DNA of 64,000 nucleotides from Vibrio penaeicida (GTDB taxonomy: Bacteria > Pseudomonadota > Gammaproteobacteria > Enterobacterales > Vibrionaceae). The notes beneath the pieces are model-generated. The model did not search any database, had not been told where the DNA came from, and saw only the letters and a program-made list of their open reading frames with translations. Position 1 is the first letter of the stretch. The number at the start of each line of letters is the position of its first letter. The stretch lies in the NCBI RefSeq assembly GCF_030689305.1, contig NZ_JAUYVM010000007.1, positions 248,001 through 312,000 of the forward strand, read 5' to 3'. Positions 30,801 to 39,992 of this stretch are shown piece by piece. A program made the translations under genes and the position numbers.

Positions 30801-31205
30801 GCTTATATGGTGCCGAGCCACGTGTTCCGAATCGATGCGATGCCATTGAATGTGAATGGAAAACGCGACCAAGCCGCATTACGAAAATTGGCAGAGCAAG
30901 CACTGACATCGACGACAAACTGCAGTGAAACGTGCACCGAGAGTGCGACTCTAGATGATGAAGACTTTGCTCCGCTCGCAGCCCTCTGGGCAGAAATTTT
31001 AGGTTCTAAGCCCTGTAACACTGAGGCGAACTTCTTCCTAGAAGGCGGAACATCCATGCTGGGGGTTCAATTGATCAGAGAGATCAAACTCAAGTTCGAC
31101 ATAAGCTTACCCTTGGCAACTCTATTTGAAAATCCAACATTGAGCGCCGTTTGGCGTGCTATTGAAATTGCTCGTAGTGAGCACAGTACAAAGGTGAATC
31201 CATGA
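27819..31205 (+). CDS. NRPS, TubC docking-Cy(degenerate)-A-PCP
   Basis: The ATG at 27819 overlaps the upstream stop (TGATG), giving 1128 residues. A repetitive Gln-rich start (about 1-30; NQEQSLQ, TQEQPPQAQ) precedes a TubC docking domain (about 30-85; IRLWVEKGQLRFKAPKG). A condensation/cyclization domain (about 90-510) has RLIVMDGPS where Cy domains have DxxxxDxxS, so the first Asp is replaced by Arg. The adenylation domain (about 540-1030) has YVIYTSGSTGQPKG, NFDLSVYD, WNSVPAL, LSGDWIP and LGGATEASIWS, very like Cys-activating domains. A PCP (about 1050-1115) has LEGGTSMLG. There is no thioesterase domain; a separate thioesterase gene overlaps its end by 4 bases. The likely step is addition of Cys, with ring formation uncertain. 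Confidence 0.92.
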   Translation: MDTLKTLSNQEQSLQALSTQEQPPQAQSLQELREEAQKRQIRLWVEKGQLRFKAPKGAMDSNLLEAMKAHKSALISALSSGRQAPQIASNPQERYEPFPLTDLQQAYWVGEHGGYVQSAIACYVHHVEFKDLSEKRVQSTLHQLQSAHEVLRTRFKEDGTQQIMPVGELPIHLQCHSLRSMSQEDAEAKCVELADNFPEQVLPSLQDGPPMAAALLHLPEGDRLIFAVRLIVMDGPSLARLFHDLLSALSGQPLLTKPQLSYRDYVLALRALDTTEAESYWSKALESLPEAPQLPMRGEMPKQSKFVRLGGSLGLENWTQIKKKAQAHGTTPNAVMFALYASVLRLWSQDERFVINMLTNFRPFDHAEMGLVVGNHSNTILMTSDGQGHFIEQAKAVQAMFAERLPHASLSGVSLLRRLQQTRDPNQPAVPFVFTSGISQQAAEGMPNKLKEMFRPISSELRTPQVWLDHQVVEDQDGLLYYWDYVDGVFEKGLPEALFERFEWALSELLNNEQAWLSVNPAALKEIDLKPLVELPEVSAESNLGQAFLNQVQRSSNAVALIDSQGREMTYRELAEKALSVAQGLVLSGVKQGDLVGVSLPKSSQQIISVIGIVLAGGAWLPMDIRLPDARRKAIIEQSGLQFIIGEQTSDLSVDDLLDHPELEKPNISSKEALAYVIYTSGSTGQPKGVATSHGAVLNTLYEINRRFSIHSEDKVLALSALNFDLSVYDIWGTLITGASIVIPPDAEVPDPMLILEQCKRNGVTVWNSVPALLEMAFLQGTEFSQEALTSLKVIMLSGDWIPMPLAKQILNYLPKTHFYSLGGATEASIWSNYFSVTEIRDDWRSIPYGYGLAGQQLHVLDKDGTPCLPWVVGQIYIEGLGLADGYYYDAQRTESSFITHKSGRRLYSTGDLGRLRDDGSIEFLGRLDFQLKLRGHRIEAGDVESHLLAKAPIKSAVVMVVQSNNDQPVLVAQCTGDGFDAEEIRHTLRGELPAYMVPSHVFRIDAMPLNVNGKRDQAALRKLAEQALTSTTNCSETCTESATLDDEDFAPLAALWAEILGSKPCNTEANFFLEGGTSMLGVQLIREIKLKFDISLPLATLFENPTLSAVWRAIEIARSEHSTKVNP

Positions 31206-31972
31206 CCTGTTTACCCTTTCCGGACGTCAAAACCAATCCGGAAATTGATTTGTTTTGCTTACCCTATGCCGGCGGCAGCTCCGCTGTATTCAGTAAGTGG
31301 GACGCTATGTTTCCCGACTGGATCTCAGTCAGACCTGTTGAATTGCCAGGACGTGGTTCGCGCCTGAACTCTTCATTGATGACATGCCCAACTGAACTCA
31401 GCATACAATTAGCCGATGAATTGGCTGAACGCATTGAACGACCGTGGGCTATTTTTGGGCATAGCCTTGGGGCAGCTTTGGGCTATCGCATTGCTCACAT
31501 CATAGAAAGCGAACACCCGTTACTTGGATTTTTCCCATCAGGAAGACATGCTCCAACTTGTGCAGACCCAGCTCCGTTGAGGGCACATCTCAGTGATGAA
31601 GCGTTAATTGAAGAGGTGCGTTCGCTTAATGGCGCGCCACCAGAATTGTTGGAAAACAGGGAATTTATGAACATGGTCCTACCGATTATTCGTGCGGACT
31701 TTGAACTTAGCGAGCGAGGTTCGTTACTCCCTCCACTTGGTTCTATGAAGTGTGGAATGCAGGTGTTCGGTTCAACAGATGATCCGGAAGTACCCATTGA
31801 ATCGCTCAAAAATTGGAAGGATGTTGCTGGCGCTGATTTTAGCCAGAAAATCTTGCCTGGCGATCATTTCTTCCTACATCATGAATCTCAGTGTCTTTCG
31901 ATGCGCGATTCTATCTGCGACTTACTGTCCAAAGCTTTAGCTGAATCAAAGAGCACGGTTTCGGCGATATAG
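31202..31972 (+). CDS. Type II thioesterase (YbtT/Irp4-like)
   Basis: This 256-residue alpha/beta hydrolase has the NRPS-associated thioesterase pattern LPYAGGSSAVFSKW, nucleophile motif GHSLGAALGYRI and a terminal His in PGDHFFLHH. Stand-alone enzymes of this kind remove wrongly loaded groups from carrier domains and appear in yersiniabactin and pyochelin loci. Because no integrated thioesterase is visible on the megasynthases in this window, it might also help product release. Its ATG overlaps the NRPS stop (ATGA). It is the last gene of the plus arm. Confidence 0.9.
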   Translation: MTCLPFPDVKTNPEIDLFCLPYAGGSSAVFSKWDAMFPDWISVRPVELPGRGSRLNSSLMTCPTELSIQLADELAERIERPWAIFGHSLGAALGYRIAHIIESEHPLLGFFPSGRHAPTCADPAPLRAHLSDEALIEEVRSLNGAPPELLENREFMNMVLPIIRADFELSERGSLLPPLGSMKCGMQVFGSTDDPEVPIESLKNWKDVAGADFSQKILPGDHFFLHHESQCLSMRDSICDLLSKALAESKSTVSAI

Positions 31973-32339
31973 AAGCAGATTATCTGTCTGCACTTGACCA
32001 ACAGAATCACATGAAAGACGTTGAGTTAGGTGCAGATAGATCATTGGTTGTGTTCTCCGCTTCGACCTCTATCCTTACTCTCATTTCACACGTAAAAAAT
32101 AAGGTCTTTTGCATGCAGCTCAAACTGTGATCTTGCCATATAAATTTAGTTGTTTACCAAACCTGTGATTTTCTTGATTAGTTGCTCAATTCCAATGTAG
32201 CAAGTTGGTGTGCGGTTTTCATATGGTAGAAGTGACTCGGAATAATCAATTGTACTTATACATTTCACTGCGATTAACTAAATAGGTGACTTATCATTCT
32301 GTCGATTCCCTACATTTTTATGGAGCGAGAGGAATAAGA
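31973..32339. other. Intergenic region, right end of the metallophore locus
   Basis: No ORF or RNA gene is supported. A short inverted repeat (GCAGATTATCTGTCTGC) follows the thioesterase stop but lacks a T-run. The rest is the AT-rich leader of the chitinase gene. It marks the boundary between accessory and core genes. Confidence 0.6.
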
Positions 32340-33980
32340 ATGAAAACCAAACGTTACCTTTCAGTATTAATTGGCGGTTTATTGTCGGCAAATGCATTCG
32401 CGGCAATGAACATCCAACCGGACCCTACAAATCCTACTGGCTACATCATTTCACGTGCAGATATTCAAGCGGTTGAAAACTCAATCACTGTCGATCCAAT
32501 GTATGACATCTGGTCTAAAGCATTGGAGACGCGTCCAAATACGGTAGTTGAAGCTATCCTACCGGGACTAGCAAGCAACCCAGAAAACGTTAAGCGTGTA
32601 GAGCGCGTATTCCCTCAAGCTGAGTGGGATTTCCTAACGGGTATGGCTGCTCCAGAATACACTTACACGCGTTTCTTGCGTGCGATTGGTAAATTCCCTG
32701 CGTTCTGTGGTGAGTACACAGATGGTCGTGATTCTGATGCGATTTGTAAGAAATCCATCGTAACGGCATTTGCTCATTTTGCTCAAGAAACCGGTGGTCA
32801 CATTGCAATCGACAATGTTTCTGACAACCCTCTGGCGCTAGAAGAGTGGCAGCAGGCTTTGGTTCACGTACGTGAAATGGGCTGGGCTGAAGGTCAAGAA
32901 GGCTACACTACAGGTTGTGGTCAAAACGATTGGCAAAACGCGCGTTGGCCGTGTGAAGCGGGTCAGGGATACTTTGGTCGTGGTGCTAAACAGCTTTCTT
33001 ACCACTTTAACTACGGCGCATTCTCTGAAGTAATGTTTGACGGTGATGCGACAGTATTATTGAAAAACCCAGCTCTAGTTGCCGATTCATGGTTGAACCT
33101 AGCTTCTGCAATCTGGTTCTTCCTGACTCCTCAAGCACCGAAACCAGCCATGTTGCATGTCATTGACCGCACTTGGGCTCCGTCTCAGCGTGAAGCAGCA
33201 GCAGGTATCGGCTATGGCTTTGGTACAACCATCAACGTTATCAATGGCGGCATTGAGTGTGGTGAGCAGAACAAGACAAAAGGTCAGCCTGTAAACCGTA
33301 TTCGTTACTGGGAAGGTCTTGCTGCGCATTACCAAATTCCAGTCGAAGCTGATGAGAAAAACACGTGTTATCAGCAGACTCCGTACGGAAGCCTGAACCT
33401 AAATGGTGCTACTGATGTGCTTTACACAAACTGGGATGGTAACTGGAAATACCATGCAGATCGCCCTGGCGGTTTCTCATTTGAGTGTGAGCTAGTTGGT
33501 TTCCAAACGGCGTACTCAGCACTTGTACCGGGTGACTATGAGAAGTGTGTAACGAACTTCTACGGCTCACATGCGACGTGGCCTCAAGTACGTGTAACAG
33601 ATAAGCCAATTCCGGTTGAACCAGGAACGGGCGTAGAGCCACCAGTTAATGGTGTTGCGGGTTGGGAAGCCACTAAGGTTTACAACCGAAATGATAAAGC
33701 AGCTCGCAAAGGTGTGGTTTACCAAGCGAAGAACTGGTCACAAGGGGATGATCCTGCACTAGGTGGTCCTTGGGTAGTCGCTGACGGAACAACAACGCCG
33801 CCAACGACTCCTCCTACAAACCCAGGTGGTTTCATTCAGTGGGAAGCAGGTGTAAGTCAGGTTGCTGATGGCGACAAGGTGACTCACGCTGGTAAATGCT
33901 TTATTGCCAAAAATGGCCCAGGTGTGTGGGAAACGCCACTGACCTCTAACCATTTCTGGGATGAGATCGCGTGTAAGTAA
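32340..33980 (+). CDS. Secreted GH19 chitinase with C-terminal chitin-binding modules
   Basis: This 546-residue protein has a signal peptide (about 1-22, MKTKRYLSVLIGGLLSANAF). A family 19 glycoside hydrolase domain (about 110-360) shows FAHFAQETGGH with the catalytic Glu, GQGYFGRGAKQLSYHFNYG and the WFFLTPQ region. Two carbohydrate-binding modules of family 5/12 style follow: about 440-485 (GWEATKVYNRNDKAARKG, WSQGDDP) and about 500-546 (VTHAGKCFIAKNGPGVWE), joined by a Pro/Thr linker. It hydrolyses chitin outside the cell, an ordinary Vibrio trait. The start at 32340 follows GAGAGGAATAAGA. An earlier in-frame start at 32286 would place residues before the signal peptide. It is followed by a strong terminator and stands alone. 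Confidence 0.93.
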   Translation: MKTKRYLSVLIGGLLSANAFAAMNIQPDPTNPTGYIISRADIQAVENSITVDPMYDIWSKALETRPNTVVEAILPGLASNPENVKRVERVFPQAEWDFLTGMAAPEYTYTRFLRAIGKFPAFCGEYTDGRDSDAICKKSIVTAFAHFAQETGGHIAIDNVSDNPLALEEWQQALVHVREMGWAEGQEGYTTGCGQNDWQNARWPCEAGQGYFGRGAKQLSYHFNYGAFSEVMFDGDATVLLKNPALVADSWLNLASAIWFFLTPQAPKPAMLHVIDRTWAPSQREAAAGIGYGFGTTINVINGGIECGEQNKTKGQPVNRIRYWEGLAAHYQIPVEADEKNTCYQQTPYGSLNLNGATDVLYTNWDGNWKYHADRPGGFSFECELVGFQTAYSALVPGDYEKCVTNFYGSHATWPQVRVTDKPIPVEPGTGVEPPVNGVAGWEATKVYNRNDKAARKGVVYQAKNWSQGDDPALGGPWVVADGTTTPPTTPPTNPGGFIQWEAGVSQVADGDKVTHAGKCFIAKNGPGVWETPLTSNHFWDEIACK

Positions 33981-33997
33981 TCTTACCTGAATCTTTT

Positions 33998-34027
33998 AAA
34001 GCCTCAGCGTTTGCTGAGGCTTTTTTT
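33998..34027 (+). terminator. Rho-independent terminator of the chitinase gene
   Basis: AAAGCCTCAGC and its complement GCTGAGGCTTT form an 11-base stem with a GTTT loop, followed by a T-run. It starts 18 bases after the chitinase stop. Confidence 0.92.
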
Positions 34028-34191
34028 ATTCTTAGAAAGTAAGGGGTAATCGCGACCTGTTAATGTCGCTTTACAGCTTGAATATTGACAATTTCATCTT
34101 ATGAACAATTTTCACTTGCCTTTCATCGCCTCTGCTGCACAATACCGCCCTTAAGTTACATAGCCAATCATCCATGTAAACGACGTTCCCT

Positions 34192-34770
34192 ATGCTGTTA
34201 ATCATCGATAATTACGACTCTTTTACCTACAACCTATACCAGTACTTCTGTGAGCTGGGTGCGGATGTAAAAGTTGTGCGTAATGATGAAATCACTTTAG
34301 ACGAAATCGAGTTACTGGCGCCGTCGCATTTGGTTATCTCCCCTGGCCCTTGTACCCCGAACGAAGCAGGAATTTCCTTGAGTGCAATAGAGCACTTTGC
34401 AGGAAAGTTACCTATTTTAGGTGTATGTCTTGGTCATCAAGCTATTGCTCAAGTTTTTGGTGGTAATGTTGTTCGAGCCAAAAAAGTCATGCATGGGAAA
34501 ACGTCCCCAATTCAACATATCGATATTGGCTTGTTCGAGCAGTTGAATCTGCCGTTAACAGTGACACGTTATCACTCTCTTGTGGTTGAAACCGAAAGCC
34601 TGCCCGATTGCTTTGAAGTGACAGCATGGACACAGTCATCGGATGGGAAGTTTGATGAAATTATGGGCTTTCAACATAAGACGTTACCGATTGAAGGCGT
34701 TCAATTTCACCCAGAATCCATCAAAACGGAACAAGGTCACGAGTTACTGGCGAACTTTTTGCGACGGTAA
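34192..34770 (+). CDS. pabA: Aminodeoxychorismate/anthranilate synthase glutamine amidotransferase component
   Basis: This 192-residue class I glutamine amidotransferase starts [19 protein letters not shown]. Its catalytic Cys lies in GVCLGHQAI and the His/Glu pair in VQFHPESI. It supplies ammonia from glutamine to PabB for p-aminobenzoate and folate synthesis. PabA and TrpG are hard to separate by sequence. Position next to argD/astC and away from trp genes favours PabA, as in other Vibrio and in Escherichia coli. It is monocistronic by layout. Confidence 0.9.
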   Translation: MLLIIDNYDSFTYNLYQYFCELGADVKVVRNDEITLDEIELLAPSHLVISPGPCTPNEAGISLSAIEHFAGKLPILGVCLGHQAIAQVFGGNVVRAKKVMHGKTSPIQHIDIGLFEQLNLPLTVTRYHSLVVETESLPDCFEVTAWTQSSDGKFDEIMGFQHKTLPIEGVQFHPESIKTEQGHELLANFLRR

Positions 34771-35119
34771 ACCCTGCTTAGGGTCACTTTTCCTAACATT
34801 TTTCTGAATTATTTTTCTATCCGCAGTCTATGCAAAACTATTCGCAATACGATTCTCTTGTTTGCGTAACCCTACTATCTATATATGGTTAACCTCAGCT
34901 TATTTTACCCATAAGTATAAATTGCTTCATAAAAGCGGTTTGCTCGTGCATAAATAATCATGCGAGAGCTGGGGTGGCGTGTTGTTTGCTCAGTAAAAAG
35001 AACAAATCACTATTGAAATAGTTAAATTAATGTAAATACAATGTTTGAGCAGTAGAAAATGCCATTGGGTATTTGAACTTACTAATGCTGATTACATTGG
35101 GATCGAAATGGAGTATGTG
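34771..35119. promoter_or_regulatory. Leader region of argD/astC
   Basis: No gene is supported. A small stem (ACCCTGCTTAGGGT) follows pabA and may help termination. Further right is a putative ArgR box. An in-frame upward extension of the aminotransferase exists from 35045 but lacks a ribosome site and family support. Confidence 0.6.
34947..34960. promoter_or_regulatory. Putative ARG box (ArgR site)
   Basis: TGCATAAATAATCA matches 12 of 14 core positions of the ArgR half-palindrome pattern TGAATwwwwATTCA. It lies about 160 bases upstream of argD/astC, which ArgR controls in related bacteria. A weaker second match (9 of 14) is at 34916-34929, but the spacing is not the usual pair spacing. Confidence 0.4.
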
Positions 35120-36331
35120 ATGACAATGGAAAATAAAGTAGAACGCAGCTGGTTTAACGACGTAATGGTACCTTGTTATAACCCGATGGAAATCATTCCG
35201 GTTCGAGGAGAGGGTGCCAGAGTTTGGGACCAAGCCGACAAAGAATATATCGACTTTGCTGGTGGTATTGCTGTGAGCTGCTTAGGGCATTGTCATCCAG
35301 CGATGGTTTCTGCACTAACAGAACAAGCGAATAAAATTTGGCATCTCAGTAATGTGATGACTAACGAACCCGCGCTTCGCTTAGCGAAAAAACTGACCGA
35401 AGTCAGCTTTGCTGAGAAAGTGTTTTTTGCCAATTCAGGTGCAGAAGCAAACGAAGCAGCGCTGAAATTAGCGCGCCGTTGGGCAGTGGATACGCATGGT
35501 GAAGAAAAGTCTGAAATCATCGCATTCAAACAAGGTTTCCATGGTCGTACCTTCTTCACTGTAACAGTGGGTGGTCAAGCGGCGTATTCTGACGGATTCG
35601 GTCCTAAACCAGGTGATGTCACTCACTTGCCTTACAACGATGTAGAAGCGTTGGAAGCACATATTTCAGAACGTACTTGTGCCATCATGATGGAGCCATT
35701 GCAGGGTGAAGGTGGAATTATCTCGCCAACCCCTGAATTTGTGCAAGCGGTGCGCACCTTGTGTGACAAGCACAACGTATTGCTTATTCTCGATGAAGTG
35801 CAGACGGGCAACGGTCGTACGGGTGACTTTTACGCTTACCAAGGTCTTGGTATCACGCCAGATATTCTTAGCACGGCAAAATCACTAGGTGGTGGTTTCC
35901 CTGTCGGTGCGATGCTTACAACAACAGAATTGTCTAAGCACATGAAAATCGGCACCCACGGTTCAACCTATGGCGGTAACCCGTTGGCTTGTGCAGTAGC
36001 GGAAGCAGTGGTTGACGTTGTAAGCCAACCAGACGTTTTAGCAGGCGTAAAAGAGCGCGAAGCGCTATTCCGTGAAGGTTTGACTAGAATTAACAATAAG
36101 TACCCGATTTTCTCTGAAGTTCGTGGTAAAGGTTTGCTGCTTGGTGCAGCGCTGAACGAAGAGTGGCAAGGTCGCGCTCGTGATGTGCTTGTCGCAGCAG
36201 GGAATGAAGGGCTGATGGTTCTGGTTGCTGGTGCCAACGTCGTTCGATTTACACCATCTTTAGTGATTTCAAAAGAAGAAATCGAAGAAGGATTAGCGAG
36301 ACTAGAAAAAGCCATCGCAAGCTTAGTTTAG
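35120..36331 (+). CDS. argD: Acetylornithine/succinylornithine aminotransferase
   Basis: This 403-residue class III PLP aminotransferase has the PLP lysine in [14 protein letters not shown], substrate motif [17 protein letters not shown] and [12 protein letters not shown]. It acts in arginine synthesis (acetylornithine) and, given astA and astD next to it, in arginine breakdown by the succinyltransferase pathway (astC role). The ATG at 35120 has GGAG at 35110 and gives the usual family length of about 403 residues. The longer start at 35045 adds 25 residues unlike the family. In Vibrio one enzyme often serves both pathways; the symbol argD/astC is a choice by context. Confidence 0.93.
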   Translation: MTMENKVERSWFNDVMVPCYNPMEIIPVRGEGARVWDQADKEYIDFAGGIAVSCLGHCHPAMVSALTEQANKIWHLSNVMTNEPALRLAKKLTEVSFAEKVFFANSGAEANEAALKLARRWAVDTHGEEKSEIIAFKQGFHGRTFFTVTVGGQAAYSDGFGPKPGDVTHLPYNDVEALEAHISERTCAIMMEPLQGEGGIISPTPEFVQAVRTLCDKHNVLLILDEVQTGNGRTGDFYAYQGLGITPDILSTAKSLGGGFPVGAMLTTTELSKHMKIGTHGSTYGGNPLACAVAEAVVDVVSQPDVLAGVKEREALFREGLTRINNKYPIFSEVRGKGLLLGAALNEEWQGRARDVLVAAGNEGLMVLVAGANVVRFTPSLVISKEEIEEGLARLEKAIASLV

Positions 36332-36353
36332 GTTAAGTCGCTCGGTTCGAGTC

Positions 36354-36382
36354 AAGGTCGGGTGTTTATCACCCGACCTTTT
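36354..36382 (+). terminator. Hairpin between argD/astC and astA
   Basis: AAGGTCGGGTG and CACCCGACCTT form an 11-base stem around TTTAT, followed by only four T residues. It may terminate partly or protect the upstream message, so astA and astD might be expressed at a lower level than argD. Confidence 0.65.
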
Positions 36383-36425
36383 CACTTCGAATGGGTTCTT
36401 ACCATAGCATCTGGAGGGAGTTGTG

Positions 36426-37445
36426 ATGCTTGTAGTTCGTCCGATAACAAAACAAGATTATGAGGCACTGCATACGTGTGCCGTCGAATCAGGACATGGA
36501 TTTACTTCTCTTCCTGTCAACGAAGAATTACTCACCAATCGAATAGACCACTCTGTTTACAGCTTTGATAAGCCTGAAGTTAAAGAGCCCGGAGATGAAG
36601 GGTATTTAATGGTTGGTTTTGACAGTGAAACTGGGGAAGTAGCTGGGACAACCGGTATCGAGGCTTCGATTGGCTGGGATGTACCGTTTTATACCTATCA
36701 CATCAGTAAAGTGGTGCATTCTTCACCCAAGCTTGGCGTCAATAATGTGGTGAAACTGCTGACATTTGGTAATAACTACACGGGTTGCAGTGAGATTTGT
36801 ACCTTGTTTTTACGCCCTCAGTTTCGCAAAGGACTCAATGGGCGACTCATGTCCAAGTGTCGTTTCTTAATGATGGCGGAACACCCGCATCGATTCTCCG
36901 AAACTGTCTTTGCAGAAATGCGCGGCGTTTCCGATGACGAAGGTAATTCGCCATTTTGGCAATGGCTGCAAGAGCACTTCTTCTCTATTGAATTTACCAT
37001 GGCGGACTATCTCACTGGGATAGGAAAGAAAGGCTTCATCGCCGATCTTATGCCTAAGTTACCAATTTACATCAATTTACTGTCGCCAGAAGCGCAAGCC
37101 GTGATTGGTAAAGTACATGACAACACACGCCCAGCGCTTCGTTTACTGGAGCAAGAAGGGTTCTCATGTCGTGGTTATGTCGACATCTTTGATGCAGGTC
37201 CATCGGTCGAGTGTGACTTGCGAAATATTGATTCGGTACGTCGCTCTTTTAGAGCCAAAGTGAGTGTTCAAGAACATTCCAGCGCCCAACAATATTTGAT
37301 GTGTAATTCGTCATTTGAAGATTTTAGAGCCGTTGCAGGCGCAGCGGCATACGACAAAGCGTCGGACACCGTTTTACTGACACAAGACATTGCCAATGCA
37401 TTGGAAGTCAAAGACGGCGAATACGTGCGTTTGCTCGCACAGTAA
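36426..37445 (+). CDS. astA: Arginine N-succinyltransferase
   Basis: This 339-residue protein starts MLVVRPITKQDYEALHTCAV and shows typical AstA stretches: GFTSLPVNEELL, SPKLGVNNVVKLLTFGNNYT and FAEMRGVSDDEGNSPFW. It catalyses succinyl-CoA plus arginine to N2-succinylarginine, the first step of the AST pathway. The ATG at 36426 directly follows GTG at 36423; the ribosome site GGAGGGAG serves either. It is followed 27 bases later by astD. The pathway partners astB and astE are not in this window. Confidence 0.95.
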   Translation: MLVVRPITKQDYEALHTCAVESGHGFTSLPVNEELLTNRIDHSVYSFDKPEVKEPGDEGYLMVGFDSETGEVAGTTGIEASIGWDVPFYTYHISKVVHSSPKLGVNNVVKLLTFGNNYTGCSEICTLFLRPQFRKGLNGRLMSKCRFLMMAEHPHRFSETVFAEMRGVSDDEGNSPFWQWLQEHFFSIEFTMADYLTGIGKKGFIADLMPKLPIYINLLSPEAQAVIGKVHDNTRPALRLLEQEGFSCRGYVDIFDAGPSVECDLRNIDSVRRSFRAKVSVQEHSSAQQYLMCNSSFEDFRAVAGAAAYDKASDTVLLTQDIANALEVKDGEYVRLLAQ

Positions 37446-37472
37446 CGTGAACATGAAAAAAGGAAAAGCAGT

Positions 37473-38933
37473 ATGAGCACGCACTGGATAAATGGGTCTT
37501 GGGTTGATGGTTCAGGTGAAGAGCTGGCGTCAACTAGTCCCTACAATGGGGAAACGATTTGGCAAGGTAAAGGCGCAACAGAAGAGCAGGTTGAATCCGC
37601 AGTAAGCGCTGCCCGTGCTGCTTTCTTGCAGTGGAAGAAATTGCCTTTTGTCGAACGCGAAACCGTCGTACAGAAATTTGCTGAGTTAGTTAAAGAAAAC
37701 AGCGAAGAAATCGCAACCATCATCGCGAAAGAAACCGGAAAGCCAATTTGGGAAACCCGAACAGAAGCGGGTGCTATGGCAGGGAAAATTGCCATTTCTA
37801 TTCGTGCTTATCACGATCGTACTGGTGAAGCGCAAAGAGAAGCAGCGGGCAACCAAATTGTACTTCGACATCGCCCGTTGGGTGTGATGGCGGTTTTTGG
37901 CCCTTATAACTTCCCTGGTCACTTGCCTAATGGACATATCGTGCCTGCACTACTGTCTGGTAATACCGTAGTGTTCAAACCATCGGAGCAAACACCTTGG
38001 ACGGGCGAGTTTGCGATGAAGCTTTGGCAGCAAGCAGGGCTACCTGATGGCGTGATAAATCTAGTGCAAGGTGCGAAAGAAACGGGCATTGCATTAGCAA
38101 ATTCCAAGCAAATCGACGGTGTGTTGTTTACTGGCAGCGCGAATACTGGTCATGTACTGCATCGCCAATTTGCAGGTCAGCCAGATAAAATGCTGGCACT
38201 GGAAATGGGCGGCAACAACCCAATGGTCATAGCCGACCATTTTGGTGATGTTGACGCCACGGTATACACCATCATTCAATCCGCATTCATTAGTGCTGGT
38301 CAACGTTGTACTTGTGCGCGTCGTTTGTACGTACCTGTTGGGGAAAGCGGCGATGAATTGGTTGATAAGCTGGTGTCAGCAACGGCAAAAATCCGTGTCG
38401 ACGAACCTTTCGCGGAACCTGCACCTTTTATGGGACCACAAATCTCCATTCAAGCGGCTGAAGGGATTTTAAGTGCGCAATCTCATCTACAAGGTCTAGG
38501 TGGTATCAGCCTGATAGAAGCGGAGTCAAAAGGTGAAGCGTTTGTTACGCCGGGCATCATTGACGTGACCCAAATTGCCGACCTGCCAGATGAAGAGTAC
38601 TTCGGGCCGTTATTACAGGTAATTCGCTACGAAGGTTTAGAGTCTGCGGTCGAGATGGCAAACGACACTCGTTTTGGCTTATCTGCTGGATTGGTTTCCA
38701 CGATGGACAGTGATTGGGATTACTTCGTTGAACACATCCGTGCCGGCATTGTAAACCGCAACCGTCAACTGACGGGAGCAAGCGGAGATGCACCATTTGG
38801 TGGACCAGGTGCGTCTGGTAATCTTAGACCAAGCGCTTACTATGCCGCGGATTACTGTGCTTATCCAATGGCTTCAATGGAAGGGCAAGAAACTTTGTTA
38901 CCAGCCACCCTAAGCCCGGGTGTCGAGCTGTAA
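37473..38933 (+). CDS. astD: N-succinylglutamate 5-semialdehyde dehydrogenase
   Basis: This 486-residue aldehyde dehydrogenase has the catalytic Cys in [11 protein letters not shown], the Glu loop in [10 protein letters not shown] and the cofactor loop in [13 protein letters not shown]. It oxidises succinylglutamate semialdehyde to succinylglutamate with NAD. It follows astA closely with AAAAGGAAAAGCAGT as ribosome site, supporting co-transcription. Length and order match the Vibrio ast cluster. Confidence 0.95.
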   Translation: MSTHWINGSWVDGSGEELASTSPYNGETIWQGKGATEEQVESAVSAARAAFLQWKKLPFVERETVVQKFAELVKENSEEIATIIAKETGKPIWETRTEAGAMAGKIAISIRAYHDRTGEAQREAAGNQIVLRHRPLGVMAVFGPYNFPGHLPNGHIVPALLSGNTVVFKPSEQTPWTGEFAMKLWQQAGLPDGVINLVQGAKETGIALANSKQIDGVLFTGSANTGHVLHRQFAGQPDKMLALEMGGNNPMVIADHFGDVDATVYTIIQSAFISAGQRCTCARRLYVPVGESGDELVDKLVSATAKIRVDEPFAEPAPFMGPQISIQAAEGILSAQSHLQGLGGISLIEAESKGEAFVTPGIIDVTQIADLPDEEYFGPLLQVIRYEGLESAVEMANDTRFGLSAGLVSTMDSDWDYFVEHIRAGIVNRNRQLTGASGDAPFGGPGASGNLRPSAYYAADYCAYPMASMEGQETLLPATLSPGVEL

Positions 38934-39068
38934 TATTAGATAAACAAGGGGTTATGTTTCTATAGCCCCTTACCGTTCAAGTTAAAACAATAACAGGCAG
39001 TTAGCTAAAACTCCGTCACAGGCTCCAGTCACCTCTACCTGTCTTGGTAGTCCTAAAAAGGAGGCGTT

Positions 39069-39860
39069 ATGTCGCCGGATACTTTGTTTGCTTCACTTTG
39101 GAATGATTACATTACCCGCCTTTGTCCTTCTGCTCAAAAGGTTCATGATTTACTGCAGGAAGATGAAGCTCTCATCAATGATCACATTGCTCTAAGAACT
39201 TTTGGTGTAGCACCATTGGGAATAGAAACGTTGGCCAAACCCTTTCTGGAACTCGGGTACACAGCGGCTGGCGACTATGTCTTTGAATCCAAAAAGTTGG
39301 TAGCAAAACACTTTGAACATCCAGATCCTAAGCAACCCAAAGTGTTTATCAGTGAATTGGAAGTAGAAAAATGCTCTCCTGAACTGCAAGACATTGTCGC
39401 GAGATTGCTTGATCAAGTGGATGCTACTCAGCTAGCAAGCAGTGAATTCCTACACAATGGGAAAATGTGGGATATCAATCATACCGACTATCGAGCGCTG
39501 GCAGCGGAAAGTGAATATGCGGCTTGGTTAGCGGCTCATGGATATGGTGCAAACCATTTTACCGTTAGTGTGAATCAGTTAAATCAATTTGAAGACGTCA
39601 TTGATGTGAATAGCCATCTCAAAGAATCCGGCTTTACCATCAATGAGTTTGGCGGTGAAGTGAAAGGCTCTCCAGACGTGTTGTTAGAGCAATCTTCCAC
39701 AATGGCGGATAAAGTCCCTGTCGCTTTTGTAGAAAGTTCGGAGGTTGTACCGGGAGGCTTTTATGAATTTGCCAAGCGTTATCCAATGGAAAATGGGGAG
39801 CTCTACTCGGGTTTCGTTGCCGCTTCTGCCGATAAAATCTTCGAAAGTACCGACAGCTAG
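39069..39860 (+). CDS. DUF1338 family protein (vicinal-oxygen-chelate fold, HglS-like)
   Basis: This 263-residue protein has DHIALRTFGVAPLGIETLAKPF near the N-terminus, characteristic of DUF1338. This family includes 2-oxoadipate dioxygenase/decarboxylase (HglS), and His in DHIALRTF and a later His/Glu are likely metal ligands. It may be a non-haem iron oxygenase acting on a keto acid, consistent with its place beside the arginine catabolic genes. The short Vibrio form differs from the roughly 460-residue characterised enzymes, so substrate is not assigned. It has a strong ribosome site (AAAAAGGAGG). Confidence 0.8.
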   Translation: MSPDTLFASLWNDYITRLCPSAQKVHDLLQEDEALINDHIALRTFGVAPLGIETLAKPFLELGYTAAGDYVFESKKLVAKHFEHPDPKQPKVFISELEVEKCSPELQDIVARLLDQVDATQLASSEFLHNGKMWDINHTDYRALAAESEYAAWLAAHGYGANHFTVSVNQLNQFEDVIDVNSHLKESGFTINEFGGEVKGSPDVLLEQSSTMADKVPVAFVESSEVVPGGFYEFAKRYPMENGELYSGFVAASADKIFESTDS

Positions 39861-39888
39861 TAACCACGCGTAATACTCTGAACTATCA

Positions 39889-39918
39889 AGGCATCGGCAA
39901 CGTTTTCCGGTGCCTTTG
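39889..39918 (+). terminator. Terminator-like hairpin after the DUF1338 gene
   Basis: AAGGCATCGG pairs with CCGGTGCCTT (one wobble) around an 8-base loop, 28 bases past the stop. The T-run is short. Confidence 0.6.
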
Positions 39919-39992
39919 GGGTGCGATTTTAGCGCCTGCTGGATATAAAAGTTTGAGTCTTACAAATATCTCTTCTAACGCTCTAAATTCCC

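Noticed and set aside
1..31972. Naming the locus piscibactin or yersiniabactin
   Set aside because: Receptor, transporter, AraC and Cy-type modules fit, but salicylate genes and imine reductase are missing and extra oxidase and PfaD-MaoC functions are present.
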